Assembly: GCA_019417325.1 (NCBI GenBank)
Contig: DXVO01000021.1
Span: forward strand, 62,001 to 126,000
DNA length: 64,000 nt
Direction of reading: 5' to 3'
Source of the DNA: Parabacteroides sp.
GTDB lineage: Bacteria > Bacteroidota > Bacteroidia > Bacteroidales > Tannerellaceae
The notes under the pieces are model-generated. The model ran no database searches and was not told where the DNA came from. It worked only from the letters and a program-made list of their open reading frames with translations. The translations under genes were made by a program, and so were the position numbers. How positions within the stretch are numbered: the first letter of the stretch is position 1; the number at the start of each line of letters is the position of its first letter. Positions 53,180-63,061 of the stretch are shown in pieces.

Positions 53180-54442
53180 ATGTACAAACGTATTTTCTTG
53201 CTATTTTTTGTATTTTGTTTTTTTAATGCCAATGCACAGATCCAGGTTGTCAGACTTTCGTTGCAGGATGCAGTGGAGCGTTTTTCAACTTGTAACCTTC
53301 ATCTTATTGCCGAACGTTATAATATAGATATGGCTGAGGCACAGGTCATACAAGCGAAACTATTTGAAAATCCGGTGCTCACATTGGAACAAAACGTTTA
53401 CAATCGAAACAACGGAAAATATTTCGACGTAGGTCCGGAAGGAGAGGCGGTTGTTGGTATAGAGCAGCTTATCTACATTGCTGGTCAACGGAACAACCGG
53501 ATAAAGCTGGAGAAGATAAATAAGGAAATAGCAACATACCAGTTTGAAGAGGTCTTGCGAACACTCCGGAACGAATTAAAGATGAAGTTTTTCGATTTGT
53601 ATTATACCCGGAAATCCCTTGTTGTTTATGATAAGGAAATCGGTTATATAGAAAAATTGTTGGAAGTATACAAAGAGCAGAAAGAGAAAGGTAATATCTC
53701 TTTACTGGAGAAATCCCGTATCGACGCTCTTCTGCTTTCACTTCGCCAGGAAAGGAATACGGCCGATAATGAAATCGTTGCTTTGCAAGGTAATTTGAAA
53801 TTGTTATTAGGTTTACGCAGTGATGAGTCTTTTGAACCATTATTTGATGAGAATGTGTTAGGTAAAATAGATACCCGGGTAGTCTCTTTTGCCGAGTTGA
53901 ATGATCGGATGTCGGTTCGTCCTGATATGAAATTGATACAGGCCGGTATTCGGGCTTCGCAGGCAGATGTTAAACTTCAGAAATCTCTGGCTTTTCCGGA
54001 AGTTAGCGTGACCGGAAGTTTCGACAGAGCGGGCAATTTTTGTAATAAATATTTTGCAATAGGGGTAAATGTTTCCATTCCACTCTTTAACCGGAACCAA
54101 GGGAATATTAAGGCAGCTCATTTATCTGTTTTACAAAACAGTAACAGGGAGTTATATGCCCGACAGCAGGCGGAGAATGAGCTCTCTACTGCATATACCC
54201 GATTAGAGAAGGCTTTAACTCTTTATCATTCTTCAAATGATGAATTAGAAAAGAACTTTACGATAATTATAGAAGGCGTAAACAGCAGTTTCCAAAAGCG
54301 GAATATCAGCCTGTTGGAATTTGTGGACTATTATCAGACTTATAAAGAGACTTGTCTTCAATTATATGAAACCCGGAAAAATGTGTTGATGGCAGTAGAA
54401 AATATAAATACAGTGACCGGAAGCGATGTTTTCAAATATTAA
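53180..54442 (+). CDS. Outer-membrane factor of a CzcCBA-type metal efflux pump
   Basis: A 420-residue TolC/CzcC-type protein. The ATG at 53180 begins the signal peptide (M-Y-K-R-I-F-L-L-F-F-V-F, ending A-N-A-Q); an ATG at 53096 would add 28 residues before it. Two helical OEP repeats follow, with N-P-V-L-T-L-E-Q and R-P-D-M-K-L-I-Q typical of the CzcC branch. The last codons overlap the longest possible frame of the adaptor gene. First gene of the efflux operon. Confidence 0.88.
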   Translation: MYKRIFLLFFVFCFFNANAQIQVVRLSLQDAVERFSTCNLHLIAERYNIDMAEAQVIQAKLFENPVLTLEQNVYNRNNGKYFDVGPEGEAVVGIEQLIYIAGQRNNRIKLEKINKEIATYQFEEVLRTLRNELKMKFFDLYYTRKSLVVYDKEIGYIEKLLEVYKEQKEKGNISLLEKSRIDALLLSLRQERNTADNEIVALQGNLKLLLGLRSDESFEPLFDENVLGKIDTRVVSFAELNDRMSVRPDMKLIQAGIRASQADVKLQKSLAFPEVSVTGSFDRAGNFCNKYFAIGVNVSIPLFNRNQGNIKAAHLSVLQNSNRELYARQQAENELSTAYTRLEKALTLYHSSNDELEKNFTIIIEGVNSSFQKRNISLLEFVDYYQTYKETCLQLYETRKNVLMAVENINTVTGSDVFKY

Positions 54443-54467
54443 TCTTACCAGAATAGAACTGTTTAAA

Positions 54468-55565
54468 ATGAATGATATGACAAATAAAAACTTGTTGATA
54501 TTTCTTTTACTTATTTCTTTATTGGGTGCTTGTGGAAAACAAACGGTGAAACGAGAAGATACAAAACAAATGTTATTGACCGATAGCCTGAAACAAATTG
54601 TATCTATCGATATAGTACAGGAGGTAATTCCGAATAACGAACTGTTATTGAATGGAAGGGTTACTTTTGATGCTGAACATGTCGCTCATGTGTATCCTAT
54701 ATTCGGAGGAACTATAACCGAAGTAAATGCCGAGACTGGAGACTATATAAAAAAAGGAGAGGTCCTGGCGGTAATACGTAGTAGTGAAGTCGCTGATTTT
54801 GAGAAACAGGAGAAAGAAGCGGAACAACAGGTGTTACTTGTAAGACGTAACTTGGATGCAGTCCGTGATATGTTCCGCAGTGGCATGGCTTCTGACCGGG
54901 ATGTGCTTCAGGCAGAACAGGAAGCGGCAAATGCTCTTGCCGAACAAAAAAGAATTAAGGAGGTTTATTCCATTAATCATATCACCGGAAACTCTACTTA
55001 TGAAGTGAAGTCTCCGGTTTCCGGTTTTATTATCAATAAGAACATCAGCAAAAATATGCAGATACGTTCGGATCGTGATGACGAAATGTTTACTGTTTCC
55101 GGTCTCGATGACGTATGGGTAATGGCGGATGTATACGAAGGCGATATTAGCAAAGTGAAGGAAGGGGCGGATGTTCGTATCACTACATTGGCATATGGTA
55201 AAGGTAAAGAGTTTACCGGACAGATAGATAAGATATACAACATCTTGGATGACGAGAGTAAAACAATGAAAGTACGCGTTCGTTTGAATAATAAAGATTA
55301 TTTATTGAAACCGGGTATGTTTACTAACGTGTATGTACAATGCCGAATTGAAGGGGAAGTTGTTCCGCGTATTCCGGCACGTGCCGTTATTTTTGATGAT
55401 GGCAAACAATATGTAATTCTTGTGGGAGATGGAGATGTATTGCAAATACGGCAAGTTTCCGTATTGAGACAGACTGATAAATTCTGTTTTCTGAAATCCG
55501 GTCTGAAGGCGGGAGACAGGGTTATTCACGAGAATGCAATCTTATTGTATAATGCTCTTAAATAA
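54468..55565 (+). CDS. Periplasmic adaptor of the metal efflux pump
   Basis: A 365-residue membrane-fusion lipoprotein (lipobox L-G-A-C; start taken at 54468). It has a biotinyl-lipoyl half-motif (Y-P-I-F-G-G-T-I-T-E-V near residue 68), a helical hairpin, then T-Y-E-V-K-S-P-V-S-G and a beta-barrel region. It links the RND permease with the outer-membrane factor. There is no His-rich metal-binding end as in some CzcB proteins. The permease gene begins 8 bases after the stop. Confidence 0.88.
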   Translation: MNDMTNKNLLIFLLLISLLGACGKQTVKREDTKQMLLTDSLKQIVSIDIVQEVIPNNELLLNGRVTFDAEHVAHVYPIFGGTITEVNAETGDYIKKGEVLAVIRSSEVADFEKQEKEAEQQVLLVRRNLDAVRDMFRSGMASDRDVLQAEQEAANALAEQKRIKEVYSINHITGNSTYEVKSPVSGFIINKNISKNMQIRSDRDDEMFTVSGLDDVWVMADVYEGDISKVKEGADVRITTLAYGKGKEFTGQIDKIYNILDDESKTMKVRVRLNNKDYLLKPGMFTNVYVQCRIEGEVVPRIPARAVIFDDGKQYVILVGDGDVLQIRQVSVLRQTDKFCFLKSGLKAGDRVIHENAILLYNALK

Positions 55566-55573
55566 ATCTGAAA

Positions 55574-58500
55574 ATGCATTCCTTTATAGATAATATTATA
55601 GCGTTCTCTTTAAAGAACAAGTTTTTTATTTTTTTCCTGACTACAATAGCTATTATAGCCGGTACCGTCAGCTTTATACATACGCCGGTTGATGCCTTTC
55701 CAGACGTAACGAATACAAAAGTGACGATTATTACCCAATGGCCCGGACGCAGTGCGGAAGAGATAGAGAAGTTTATAACCATACCGATTGAAATTGCTAT
55801 GAATCCGGTACAGAAGAAAACGGATATCCGTAGTACTACTTTATTCGGACTTTCGGTAATAAATGTGATGTTTGATGATCATGTAGACGACTTTTATGCA
55901 CGCCAGCAAGTCTATAATTTGTTGAATGATGCTGACTTGCCGGAAGGGGTTACTCCCGAAGTACAGCCATTATATGGGCCGACCGGAGAAATATTCCGTT
56001 ATACTCTGCGTAGCGACAAACGGTCTGTAAGGGAATTGAAGACCTATCAGGATTGGGTTATAGAACGTAAACTAAGGGCTGTACCTGGAGTGGCGGATAT
56101 TGTCAGTTTCGGAGGTGAGGTCAAGACTTTTGAAGTAAGTGTAAATCCGAATCAGCTAATAAATTACGGCGTTACATCTTTGGAATTGTTTGATGCCATA
56201 TCCAAAAGTAATATTAATGTAGGTGGCGATGTAATAACAAAGAGTTCGCAGGCATATGTGGTACGTGGTATCGGCTTGATTAATGATATAAAGGAAATAG
56301 AAAATATAGTAGTCAAGAATATTAACGGCACACCTATTTTGGTGAAGAATCTGGCAGATGTCCATGAATCCTGCCTACCCCGGCTTGGACAGGTCGGGCG
56401 CATGGAAGAGGATGATGTAGTACAAGGTATCGTTGTAATGCGTAAGGGAGAAAACCCCAGTGAGGTTATCGCTGCTCTGAAAGATAAAATAGCCGATATA
56501 CAGGAACATTCCCTTCCGGAAGATGTGCAGATTGTCCCATTTTATGACCGGGAAGATTTAGTTGATCTTGCTGTACATACGGTAACCCATAATTTGATAG
56601 AAGGTATATTATTGGTAACGTTCATTGTGTTGGTCTTTATGGCGGATTGGCGTACAACGGTGATAGTGTCTATTATTATCCCGTTGGCGCTACTCTTCGC
56701 TTTTATTTGTTTGCAGGCAATGGGGATGAGTGCCAATTTGCTATCGATGGGAGCAATAGATTTCGGTATTATAATCGATGGTGCGGTGGTTATGGTGGAA
56801 GGTTTGTTTGTTGCTCTCGATAAAAAAGCACGTGAAGTAGGGATGCCGGCTTTTAATGTAATGAGTAAAATGGGAATCATACGGCATACGGCAAAAGATC
56901 GTGCTCGCTCAGTGTTTTTCTCAAAACTGATTATCATTACGGCACTGGTTCCTATATTCTCTTTTCAGAAAGTAGAAGGGAAAATGTTCAGTCCGCTTGC
57001 TTATACTTTAGGGTTTGCTTTATTGGGAGCTTTAATATTTACGCTTACATTGGTCCCTGTACTGTCATCTATGTTGTTGAAAAAGAATGTAAGGGAAAAA
57101 CATAATCCGTTCCTCACCTTGGTAAATCGGATGACAGCATCTATTTTCGACTGTTGCCATGCCCATAAGAAACTGACAATCGGCATTACAACGCTACTCG
57201 CTGCTGGAGGGCTTTGGTGTTTTACTTTACTGGGAACAGAGTTTCTTCCTCAGTTGAATGAGGGTTCCATCTATGTCCGTGCAACACTGCCTCAAAGTAT
57301 TTCGTTAGAGGAATCAGTAAAGTTGGCAAACCGTATGCGCCGGGAACTAGCCTCTTATCCGGAAGTAAAGAAAGTCCTTTCACAAACAGGACGTCCGAAT
57401 GATGGAACAGATGCCACCGGTTTTTATAACATAGAATTCCATGTTGACATCTATCCCGAAAAAGAATGGGCTAGTAAAATGACAAAGGCAGAATTAGTAG
57501 AAAGTATGGAGAAGCGGCTGGATATTTATCCTGGAGTCGATTTTAATTTCTCTCAGCCGATCAGCGATAATGTGGAAGAAGCAGCCAGTGGGGTAAAGGG
57601 TTCTATTGCCGTGAAAGTATTTGGGAAAGATTTATATGAATCCGAAAAGAAAGCAGTTGAGATTTTTAATGTGTTACAAACGGTAGAGGGTATACAGGAT
57701 TTAGGTGTTATCCGTAATATAGGGCAACCGGAACTTCGTATTGAACTGAGCGAATCCCGCTTGGCACGTTATGGGGTGGCAAAAGAGGATGTTCAGTCTA
57801 TTATTGAAATGGCGATCGGTGGAAAAAGTGCCTCTCTTCTTTATGAAGATGAACGGAAGTTTAATATTATGGTCCGTTACGAATCCTCTTTCCGCCGGAG
57901 TGAAGATGAAATAGGTAAAATTCTGGTACCTGCCCGTGATGGAACAATGGTCCCGATTAAAGAACTTGCCGATATCCGTACGATTACCGGACCATTGATT
58001 ATTTACCGTGATAATCATGCCCGTTTTTGTGCCGTGAAGTTTTCAGTACGTGGGCGAGATATGGGAACAGCTGTAGCTGAAGCACAGGCGAAAGTAAATC
58101 AACAAGTAAACTTACCTTCCGGTTATACTTTGAAATGGACTGGTGATTTTGAAAACCAGCAACGGGCATCCAAACGTTTGGCACAGGTTGTTCCTGTCAG
58201 TATCGCTATTATTTTCATTATTTTGTTTGTGTTGTTTAGAAATGCCCGTGATGCCGGACTGGTCTTGTTGAATGTTCCTTATGCCGCAGTAGGAGGGATA
58301 CTGGCATTACTGATAACTCGTTTTAATTTCTCTATTTCTGCGGGAATCGGATTTATTGCTCTTTTCGGTATTTGTATACAGAACGGCGTGATTATGATTT
58401 CGGATATTAAGAGCAATCTGAAACATTATTATTCGTTGGACGATTCTGTGAAGATGAGTGTCAAATCCAGGGTACGTTCAGTATTAATGACGGCCTCAAT

Positions 58501-58699
58501 GGCTGCAATAGGTTTGATGCCGGCTGCTTTGAGCCATGGTATCGGTTCGGAAAGCCAGCGTCCGCTTGCTATCGTCATTATTGGAGGATTAATAGGAGCA
58601 ACGTTCTTTACCCTTTTTGTGTTCCCGTTAATTGTAGAGGCTTTTTACCGTTGTATGTTATTTGATAAAGAAGGAAAATTACTACAACGGCGGTTATAA
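55574..58699 (+). CDS. Heavy-metal RND efflux permease, CzcA type
   Basis: A 1041-residue proton-driven pump of the HME-RND class, with twelve membrane helices and two large periplasmic loops. The proton relay in helix 4 reads D396-F-G-I-I-I-D402-G-A-V-V-M-V-E409, with the same spacing as D402/D408/E415 of CzcA, which points to Zn, Co or Cd; copper-type CusA has D-A-A-I-V-M-I-E at that place. R-P-N-D-G-T-D near residue 614 also fits CzcA. A two-component system follows on the same strand. Confidence 0.92.
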   Translation: MHSFIDNIIAFSLKNKFFIFFLTTIAIIAGTVSFIHTPVDAFPDVTNTKVTIITQWPGRSAEEIEKFITIPIEIAMNPVQKKTDIRSTTLFGLSVINVMFDDHVDDFYARQQVYNLLNDADLPEGVTPEVQPLYGPTGEIFRYTLRSDKRSVRELKTYQDWVIERKLRAVPGVADIVSFGGEVKTFEVSVNPNQLINYGVTSLELFDAISKSNINVGGDVITKSSQAYVVRGIGLINDIKEIENIVVKNINGTPILVKNLADVHESCLPRLGQVGRMEEDDVVQGIVVMRKGENPSEVIAALKDKIADIQEHSLPEDVQIVPFYDREDLVDLAVHTVTHNLIEGILLVTFIVLVFMADWRTTVIVSIIIPLALLFAFICLQAMGMSANLLSMGAIDFGIIIDGAVVMVEGLFVALDKKAREVGMPAFNVMSKMGIIRHTAKDRARSVFFSKLIIITALVPIFSFQKVEGKMFSPLAYTLGFALLGALIFTLTLVPVLSSMLLKKNVREKHNPFLTLVNRMTASIFDCCHAHKKLTIGITTLLAAGGLWCFTLLGTEFLPQLNEGSIYVRATLPQSISLEESVKLANRMRRELASYPEVKKVLSQTGRPNDGTDATGFYNIEFHVDIYPEKEWASKMTKAELVESMEKRLDIYPGVDFNFSQPISDNVEEAASGVKGSIAVKVFGKDLYESEKKAVEIFNVLQTVEGIQDLGVIRNIGQPELRIELSESRLARYGVAKEDVQSIIEMAIGGKSASLLYEDERKFNIMVRYESSFRRSEDEIGKILVPARDGTMVPIKELADIRTITGPLIIYRDNHARFCAVKFSVRGRDMGTAVAEAQAKVNQQVNLPSGYTLKWTGDFENQQRASKRLAQVVPVSIAIIFIILFVLFRNARDAGLVLLNVPYAAVGGILALLITRFNFSISAGIGFIALFGICIQNGVIMISDIKSNLKHYYSLDDSVKMSVKSRVRSVLMTASMAAIGLMPAALSHGIGSESQRPLAIVIIGGLIGATFFTLFVFPLIVEAFYRCMLFDKEGKLLQRRL

Positions 58700-58706
58700 A
58701 AATCAG

Positions 58707-58714
58707 TATATTTG
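58707..58714 (+). promoter_or_regulatory. Possible -7 box TATATTTG before the regulator genes
   Basis: Fits TAnnTTTG, in the 39-base gap between permease and response regulator. It would allow the regulators to be expressed apart from the pump. No -33 box is evident. Confidence 0.45.
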
Positions 58715-58738
58715 CATAGCATAGCAGAAGTTTAAAAT

Positions 58739-59416
58739 ATGGCAAAAATATTATTGGTAGAAGATGAAGTGAATATAGCCTCATTCATTGAACGGGGATT
58801 GAAAGAATTCGGACATGAGGTTCGGGTTGCCTATGATGGTGAAGCTGCGTGGAACCTTATACAGGCAGAGGCTTTCCAGTTCTTGATTCTGGATATAATT
58901 ATGCCTAAAATGAATGGTTTGCAACTTTGTCGCCAATACCGCCAATCGTATGGGTATCAATCGCCGGTTGTTATGCTTACAGCTTTAGGGACAACGGACG
59001 ATATTGTAAACGGTCTGGATGCCGGGGCGGATGATTATTTGGTTAAGCCTTTTAGTTTTCAGGAACTGGAAGCACGTATCAAGGCTCTGCTTCGTCGTTC
59101 GGGAATGGAGCAACCTGGAAAAGTTCTGACATGTGGAGATCTGACTCTGGACATGGCTAGTCATCGTGCCATACGTGGGAAGGTGATGATTGATCTGACT
59201 GTCAAGGAATATCGCCTCTTGGAATATTTTATACAAAATCAGGGAATAGCATTAAGCCGTCTTGCCTTACTGAAAGATGTATGGGATAAGAATTTTGATA
59301 CAAATACAAATGTAGTGGATGTGTATGTGAATTATCTTCGATCGAAAATAGATAAGGATTTTGAACAAAAGCTAATTCATACGGTAGTGGGTGTCGGCTA
59401 TATGATGGAAGGATGA
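58739..59416 (+). CDS. OmpR/PhoB-type response regulator
   Basis: A 225-residue regulator. The receiver has the acidic pair E-D-E near residue 8, phospho-acceptor D51 in L-I-L-D-I-I-M-P-K-M-N-G, and K in L-V-K-P-F-S. A winged-helix output domain covers residues 130-222 (L-T-V-K-E-Y-R-L-L-E-Y, V-D-V-Y-V-N-Y-L-R-S-K-I). The partner kinase gene overlaps the stop (ATGA). By position it controls the metal efflux operon. Confidence 0.93.
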   Translation: MAKILLVEDEVNIASFIERGLKEFGHEVRVAYDGEAAWNLIQAEAFQFLILDIIMPKMNGLQLCRQYRQSYGYQSPVVMLTALGTTDDIVNGLDAGADDYLVKPFSFQELEARIKALLRRSGMEQPGKVLTCGDLTLDMASHRAIRGKVMIDLTVKEYRLLEYFIQNQGIALSRLALLKDVWDKNFDTNTNVVDVYVNYLRSKIDKDFEQKLIHTVVGVGYMMEG

Positions 59417-60603
59417 AAACAGGAAATAAAATAACACTTTTTTATACAACGGTTACCATTGGCATCATTACTTTGGCGGCCGTTGTCTTTTATATTGTGG
59501 CAACGGGTTATATTAATCGCCTGTATTATTCCAACCTGACAGAAAAGGCTTATATCATTGCTCAGAAACATTGGGAAAAGGATGAGTTGGAAGCCGATGC
59601 TTATGCAATGGTGCAAAAGCATTATGAAGAAGCATTGCCAGTAACCTCCGAGATATTACTGAATGCCGACAGCATAGAGGATACACGAACAGCCTTGTCA
59701 CGCTACATTACGACGGAAGAAATACAAAAACTATATGCCGGAGATATTGTGAAGTTCAGCCGAGGGAAGCAGTTAGGCGTAGCTATTTACTATCCGGATA
59801 ATGAAGGAAATTTTATCGTTGTTGTTGTTTCCAATAATAGGTATGGGGGCGATATACAACAACGTATAGGATGGCTATTACTGGGATTCCTGTTGATTAG
59901 TTCCATACTTATTTATTTAACCGGTTACTTTTATGCTACCCGTATTGTCAACCGGATAGATGCGGCTTATCATAGTGAGAAATCTTTTATAAGTAATGCT
60001 TCTCATGAGTTGAATAATCCATTGACCGCCATTCAGGGTGAGTGTGAAATCAGTTTACTGAAGGAGCGTACGCCTGCTGAATACCAAGAGGCTCTCCGGC
60101 GTATTGCCACGGAAACCAAGCGTATTATCCAGCTGATGAAGAATTTGCTTTTCCTTTCACATGGTGATAAGGAAATTTTAAAAAGTGCCCGTGAAACAGT
60201 TTTCCTGGCAGATTTCCTGTTGAAGCAATTTGTTGGCAATCGTGTTAAGTTTACAACGGATAATTTTGCTTTTTGTCTGATAGCCAATCATCACTTATTA
60301 AAGATAGCCATCGGAAATATTCTAAATAATGCCTGTAAATATTCTGGTGAAGCTCCTGTGGAAATGCGTCTTTTCGGTTCTGTCCTTGAGATTTCGGATA
60401 AAGGCATCGGTATTCCTCCCGAAGAGTTGGAACATATTTATCAACCTTTTTACCGTGCGACAAATACGCGGGAGTATTCCGGGCATGGTATTGGTCTGAG
60501 TCTTTCCATGCGTATCCTTAGCAGTTATGGTGCCAAGCTGGATATCCAGTCAGAGGTAGGGAAGGGAACGACTGTTTTCATTGATTTCGCCGGAAGCTTA
60601 TAA
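59413..60603 (+). CDS. Sensor histidine kinase of the metal efflux system
   Basis: A 396-residue inner-membrane kinase. Helices at about residues 10-33 and 152-178 enclose a periplasmic sensor of some 120 residues. There follow the H-box F-I-S-N-A-S-H-E-L-N-N-P-L-T-A near residue 199, the N-box I-L-N-N-A-C-K-Y, G-boxes D-K-G-I-G-I-P-P-E and G-H-G-I-G-L-S. No HAMP domain is obvious between helix 2 and the H-box. The sensor holds few histidines and no cysteine, so the ligand is not evident. Terminator follows. Confidence 0.92.
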   Translation: MKTGNKITLFYTTVTIGIITLAAVVFYIVATGYINRLYYSNLTEKAYIIAQKHWEKDELEADAYAMVQKHYEEALPVTSEILLNADSIEDTRTALSRYITTEEIQKLYAGDIVKFSRGKQLGVAIYYPDNEGNFIVVVVSNNRYGGDIQQRIGWLLLGFLLISSILIYLTGYFYATRIVNRIDAAYHSEKSFISNASHELNNPLTAIQGECEISLLKERTPAEYQEALRRIATETKRIIQLMKNLLFLSHGDKEILKSARETVFLADFLLKQFVGNRVKFTTDNFAFCLIANHHLLKIAIGNILNNACKYSGEAPVEMRLFGSVLEISDKGIGIPPEELEHIYQPFYRATNTREYSGHGIGLSLSMRILSSYGAKLDIQSEVGKGTTVFIDFAGSL

Positions 60604-60658
60604 CTTTTATGTTTATACCCTCCTTACAGCCTGTTATACATCTGTCATTTTTAAAGAG

Positions 60659-60702
60659 AACCTATAGGTATATCTAACGGGTTATACCTATAGGTTTTGT
60701 TA
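60659..60702. terminator. Terminator between converging genes
   Basis: Perfect 14-base arms AACCTATAGGTATA/TATACCTATAGGTT with a ten-base loop and TTT after. Confidence 0.8.
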
Positions 60703-60727
60703 CAAAGTATGCGGGTACTTATTCTTC

Positions 60728-60982
60728 TTATAAATATTTAGCAAACTCTGTAGAAATGTCGAATTGCTTTCTGCAATGTCGGCATTTGATACTTATGATA
60801 TTGTTTTCTTCAGAAAGGAGGTTTCCAAATATCTTAACAAAGATAGAGCCGGTTATGCCTCTATTGAAATTAAAGCTTTTGGAGGTTATTTCTAAATCTT
60901 TAGACATACAGTAAGGACATTGGATTTTAGGAAGTTTCTTTTCCTGTGTGTAGTTAGGGATATGTTCCATATAATTCACCAT
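60728..60982 (-). CDS. Small zinc-ribbon protein
   Basis: An 84-residue cytoplasmic protein with two C-x2-C pairs, C-P-Y-C near residue 22 and C-R-H-C near residue 68, forming one zinc ribbon. No known function. The start could also be the inner Met at 60970. Not part of an operon. Confidence 0.65.
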   Translation of the reverse strand: MVNYMEHIPNYTQEKKLPKIQCPYCMSKDLEITSKSFNFNRGITGSIFVKIFGNLLSEENNIISIKCRHCRKQFDISTEFAKYL

Positions 60983-61029
60983 TGGTAAAGTTTTTAATTT
61001 GTAGTTAGTAAAAGTCGGGTATAAATAAA

Positions 61030-61063
61030 GGTGGATAAGCGTTATGTTTTCCGTTTATCCACC
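61030..61063. repeat. GTGGATAA hairpin, left of yeiH
   Basis: Arms GGTGGATAAGCG and CGTTTATCCACC pair at 11 of 12 positions. A sister copy lies at 62988-63023, so the two bracket the yeiH locus. Confidence 0.7.
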
Positions 61064-61536
61064 CTTAGTTCGTTTTCAATTCTTTGATTTGGCAAATATA
61101 AAAGTATTTTTCTAATTTATCGCATGAACTTTAAACTTTTTGGGTTTGTATAAGAACTTTTTATAAATGTAATTGGTTGATATTTAATGCTATCCCTTGT
61201 ATTTCTTGGCATGTATTGAAAAAGCGTGTGTTGTCTTTATTTCTGTAATCTTACAGAGTGTATAAATTTATATAGGAGGAATATCAGGAGGCTTTTTTGA
61301 TTATTTACAAAGAGAAATGTGTTAATTCAATTTTTGAAAATAAATCTGTAATATGAAGAATAGTTAGGCTTCATTGTAATGTTTATCACAGCTGGGCTAT
61401 GGCATTTATACATATTAAGAAACAACATCCGTATAACTATATATTATCCTGCATAAAAAAAAAGAAAGAGTAGAAAACATAAAAAAGACGCATCTTTGCA
61501 AAAAGATTTTTCAAATTAATTCAAATACTTTAAAAG
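61064..61536. other. Gene-free stretch before yeiH
   Basis: AT-rich, no gene seen. A possible -7 element with CATCTTTG lies at about 61490, 45 bases before the start codon. Confidence 0.35.
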
Positions 61537-62571
61537 ATGTTTACAGAGAAAAGAAACAGTATGCTCCACGGTGTTTTATTAATCGCGTTATTCTCCTGTG
61601 CAGCCTTTTACATTGGTGAAATGGATTTTATAAAAGACCTGTCACTCAGCCCAATGATTGTAGGTATCGTTCTGGGAATGTTATACGCCAACAGTTTAAG
61701 AAATAATCTCCCAAGCACTTGGGTCCCGGGTATACAGTTTAGTTCCAAGCAGTTACTTCGTCTTGGTATTATTTTATATGGTTTTAAACTGACATTTCAA
61801 GATGTATTAGCAGTTGGAGTACCTGCTATTCTGATTGATGCTATTATTGTAACTACTACTATTTACGGAGGTATTTTTATCGGACGGGTATTAAAAATGG
61901 ACCGTGGCGTAGCTTTACTCACCTCAGTAGGTAGTGGTATATGCGGTGCGGCAGCAATATTAGGAGCTGAGTCGGCAATCAGAATTAAGCCTTATAAAAC
62001 TGCCGTTGCGGTTTCAACAGTCGTAATATTCGGTACGGTTTCGATGTTTCTTTATCCGATATTATACAGAAATGGAATCTTTCTTCTTCCTCCCAATGAA
62101 ATGGGGATATTTACTGGTGCAACTATACATGAGGTAGCCCATACTGTAGGAGCCGGAAATGCGATGGGAAAAGATATTTCGGATATTGCAATCATTGTAA
62201 AAATGATCAGGGTTATAATGTTGGTACCAGTCTTGTTAATTATTAGTTTTATGGTCGCCAAAGCAGCCGGAAAAGCAGCCGCTCAAAAAGGAAATGTGAA
62301 AAATATATCTATCCCCTGGTTTGCCATTGGTTTTTTAGGCGTTATTTGTTTTAACTCATTCAATTTACTACCTGCAAGTTTATTGTCCTTTATTAATACT
62401 CTTGATACTTTTTTACTTACAATGGCAATGACCGCTTTAGGAGCCGAGACCAGTATAGATAAATTTAAAAAAGCCGGCGTAAAGCCTTTTATACTTGCTT
62501 CTATATTATATGTATGGTTAATAGTAGGTGGATATTTCCTAGTAAAATATATAGTCCCGGTTTTAATGTAG
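61537..62571 (+). CDS. yeiH: YeiH family (UPF0324) putative transporter
   Basis: A 344-residue inner-membrane protein with about ten helices. Marks: P-M-I-V-G-I-V-L-G-M-L-Y-A-N near residue 38, G-S-G-I-C-G-A-A-A-I-L-G near residue 130 and H-E-V-A-H-T-V-G-A-G near residue 196. In enterobacteria yeiH is controlled by the LysR regulator YeiE and is thought to export sulfur compounds such as sulfite or sulfate. Here the adjacent LysR gene survives only as a fragment. The short gap of 14 bases to it suggests former co-transcription. Confidence 0.88.
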   Translation: MFTEKRNSMLHGVLLIALFSCAAFYIGEMDFIKDLSLSPMIVGIVLGMLYANSLRNNLPSTWVPGIQFSSKQLLRLGIILYGFKLTFQDVLAVGVPAILIDAIIVTTTIYGGIFIGRVLKMDRGVALLTSVGSGICGAAAILGAESAIRIKPYKTAVAVSTVVIFGTVSMFLYPILYRNGIFLLPPNEMGIFTGATIHEVAHTVGAGNAMGKDISDIAIIVKMIRVIMLVPVLLIISFMVAKAAGKAAAQKGNVKNISIPWFAIGFLGVICFNSFNLLPASLLSFINTLDTFLLTMAMTALGAETSIDKFKKAGVKPFILASILYVWLIVGGYFLVKYIVPVLM

Positions 62572-62585
62572 AATGATTTTATAGA

Positions 62586-62945
62586 ATGAATATTATGTCC
62601 GATTTTCGTTTAGAGATATTTCAATGTATTGGTGCTACAGCTACTATTCTCCCATCTCTTCTTGCTGAGTTTCACAACAGATATCCTCATATGACAGAGG
62701 GACTTAAAAACTATCTATTGCATTCGAATTGTATCGGTCTGATCTCTATGTATGCAATAAAGTATAGTTCAGATTATAATTTATTCCGCATTCTTACTCT
62801 GAAGAACATAAGGATAGAAAGGGATCTTTGTTTCATCTTGTTATCGCAAAATGAAACACAAGCTCTTTCGTGCTTATCTATAGAGCAGGTGTGTATATTG
62901 GCAAAAAACATATGTGGACAAAGCAATTGTTTATGTGATGTTTGA
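62586..62945 (+). pseudogene. LysR regulator, internally deleted remnant
   Basis: The 119-codon frame is a patchwork of a much longer LysR protein (normally about 300 residues). M-S-D-F-R-L-E-I-F-Q is the standard LysR start. It jumps straight to I-G-A-T-A-T-I-L-P-S-L-L-A-E-F, the start of the ligand-binding domain, then to N-C-I-G-L-I-S-M-Y-A-I and L-R-I-E-R-D-L-C-F-type sequence from its far end. Thus almost the whole HTH and most of the effector domain are gone, in frame. The product cannot bind DNA in the LysR way. Confidence 0.7.
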
Positions 62946-62987
62946 GAACGGACACAGGATTTTTTATTTAATCTATACAAAAACAAA

Positions 62988-63023
62988 GGTGGATAAACGC
63001 CTGTTGTAAAGCGTGTATCCACC
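62988..63023. repeat. GTGGATAA hairpin, right of yeiH
   Basis: Arms GGTGGATAAACGC and GCGTGTATCCACC (12 of 13 paired), about 40 bases after the LysR remnant. Confidence 0.7.
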
Positions 63024-63061
63024 TAAGTGATTGTGAATTAGTATCTAATCTTATAAAAATC

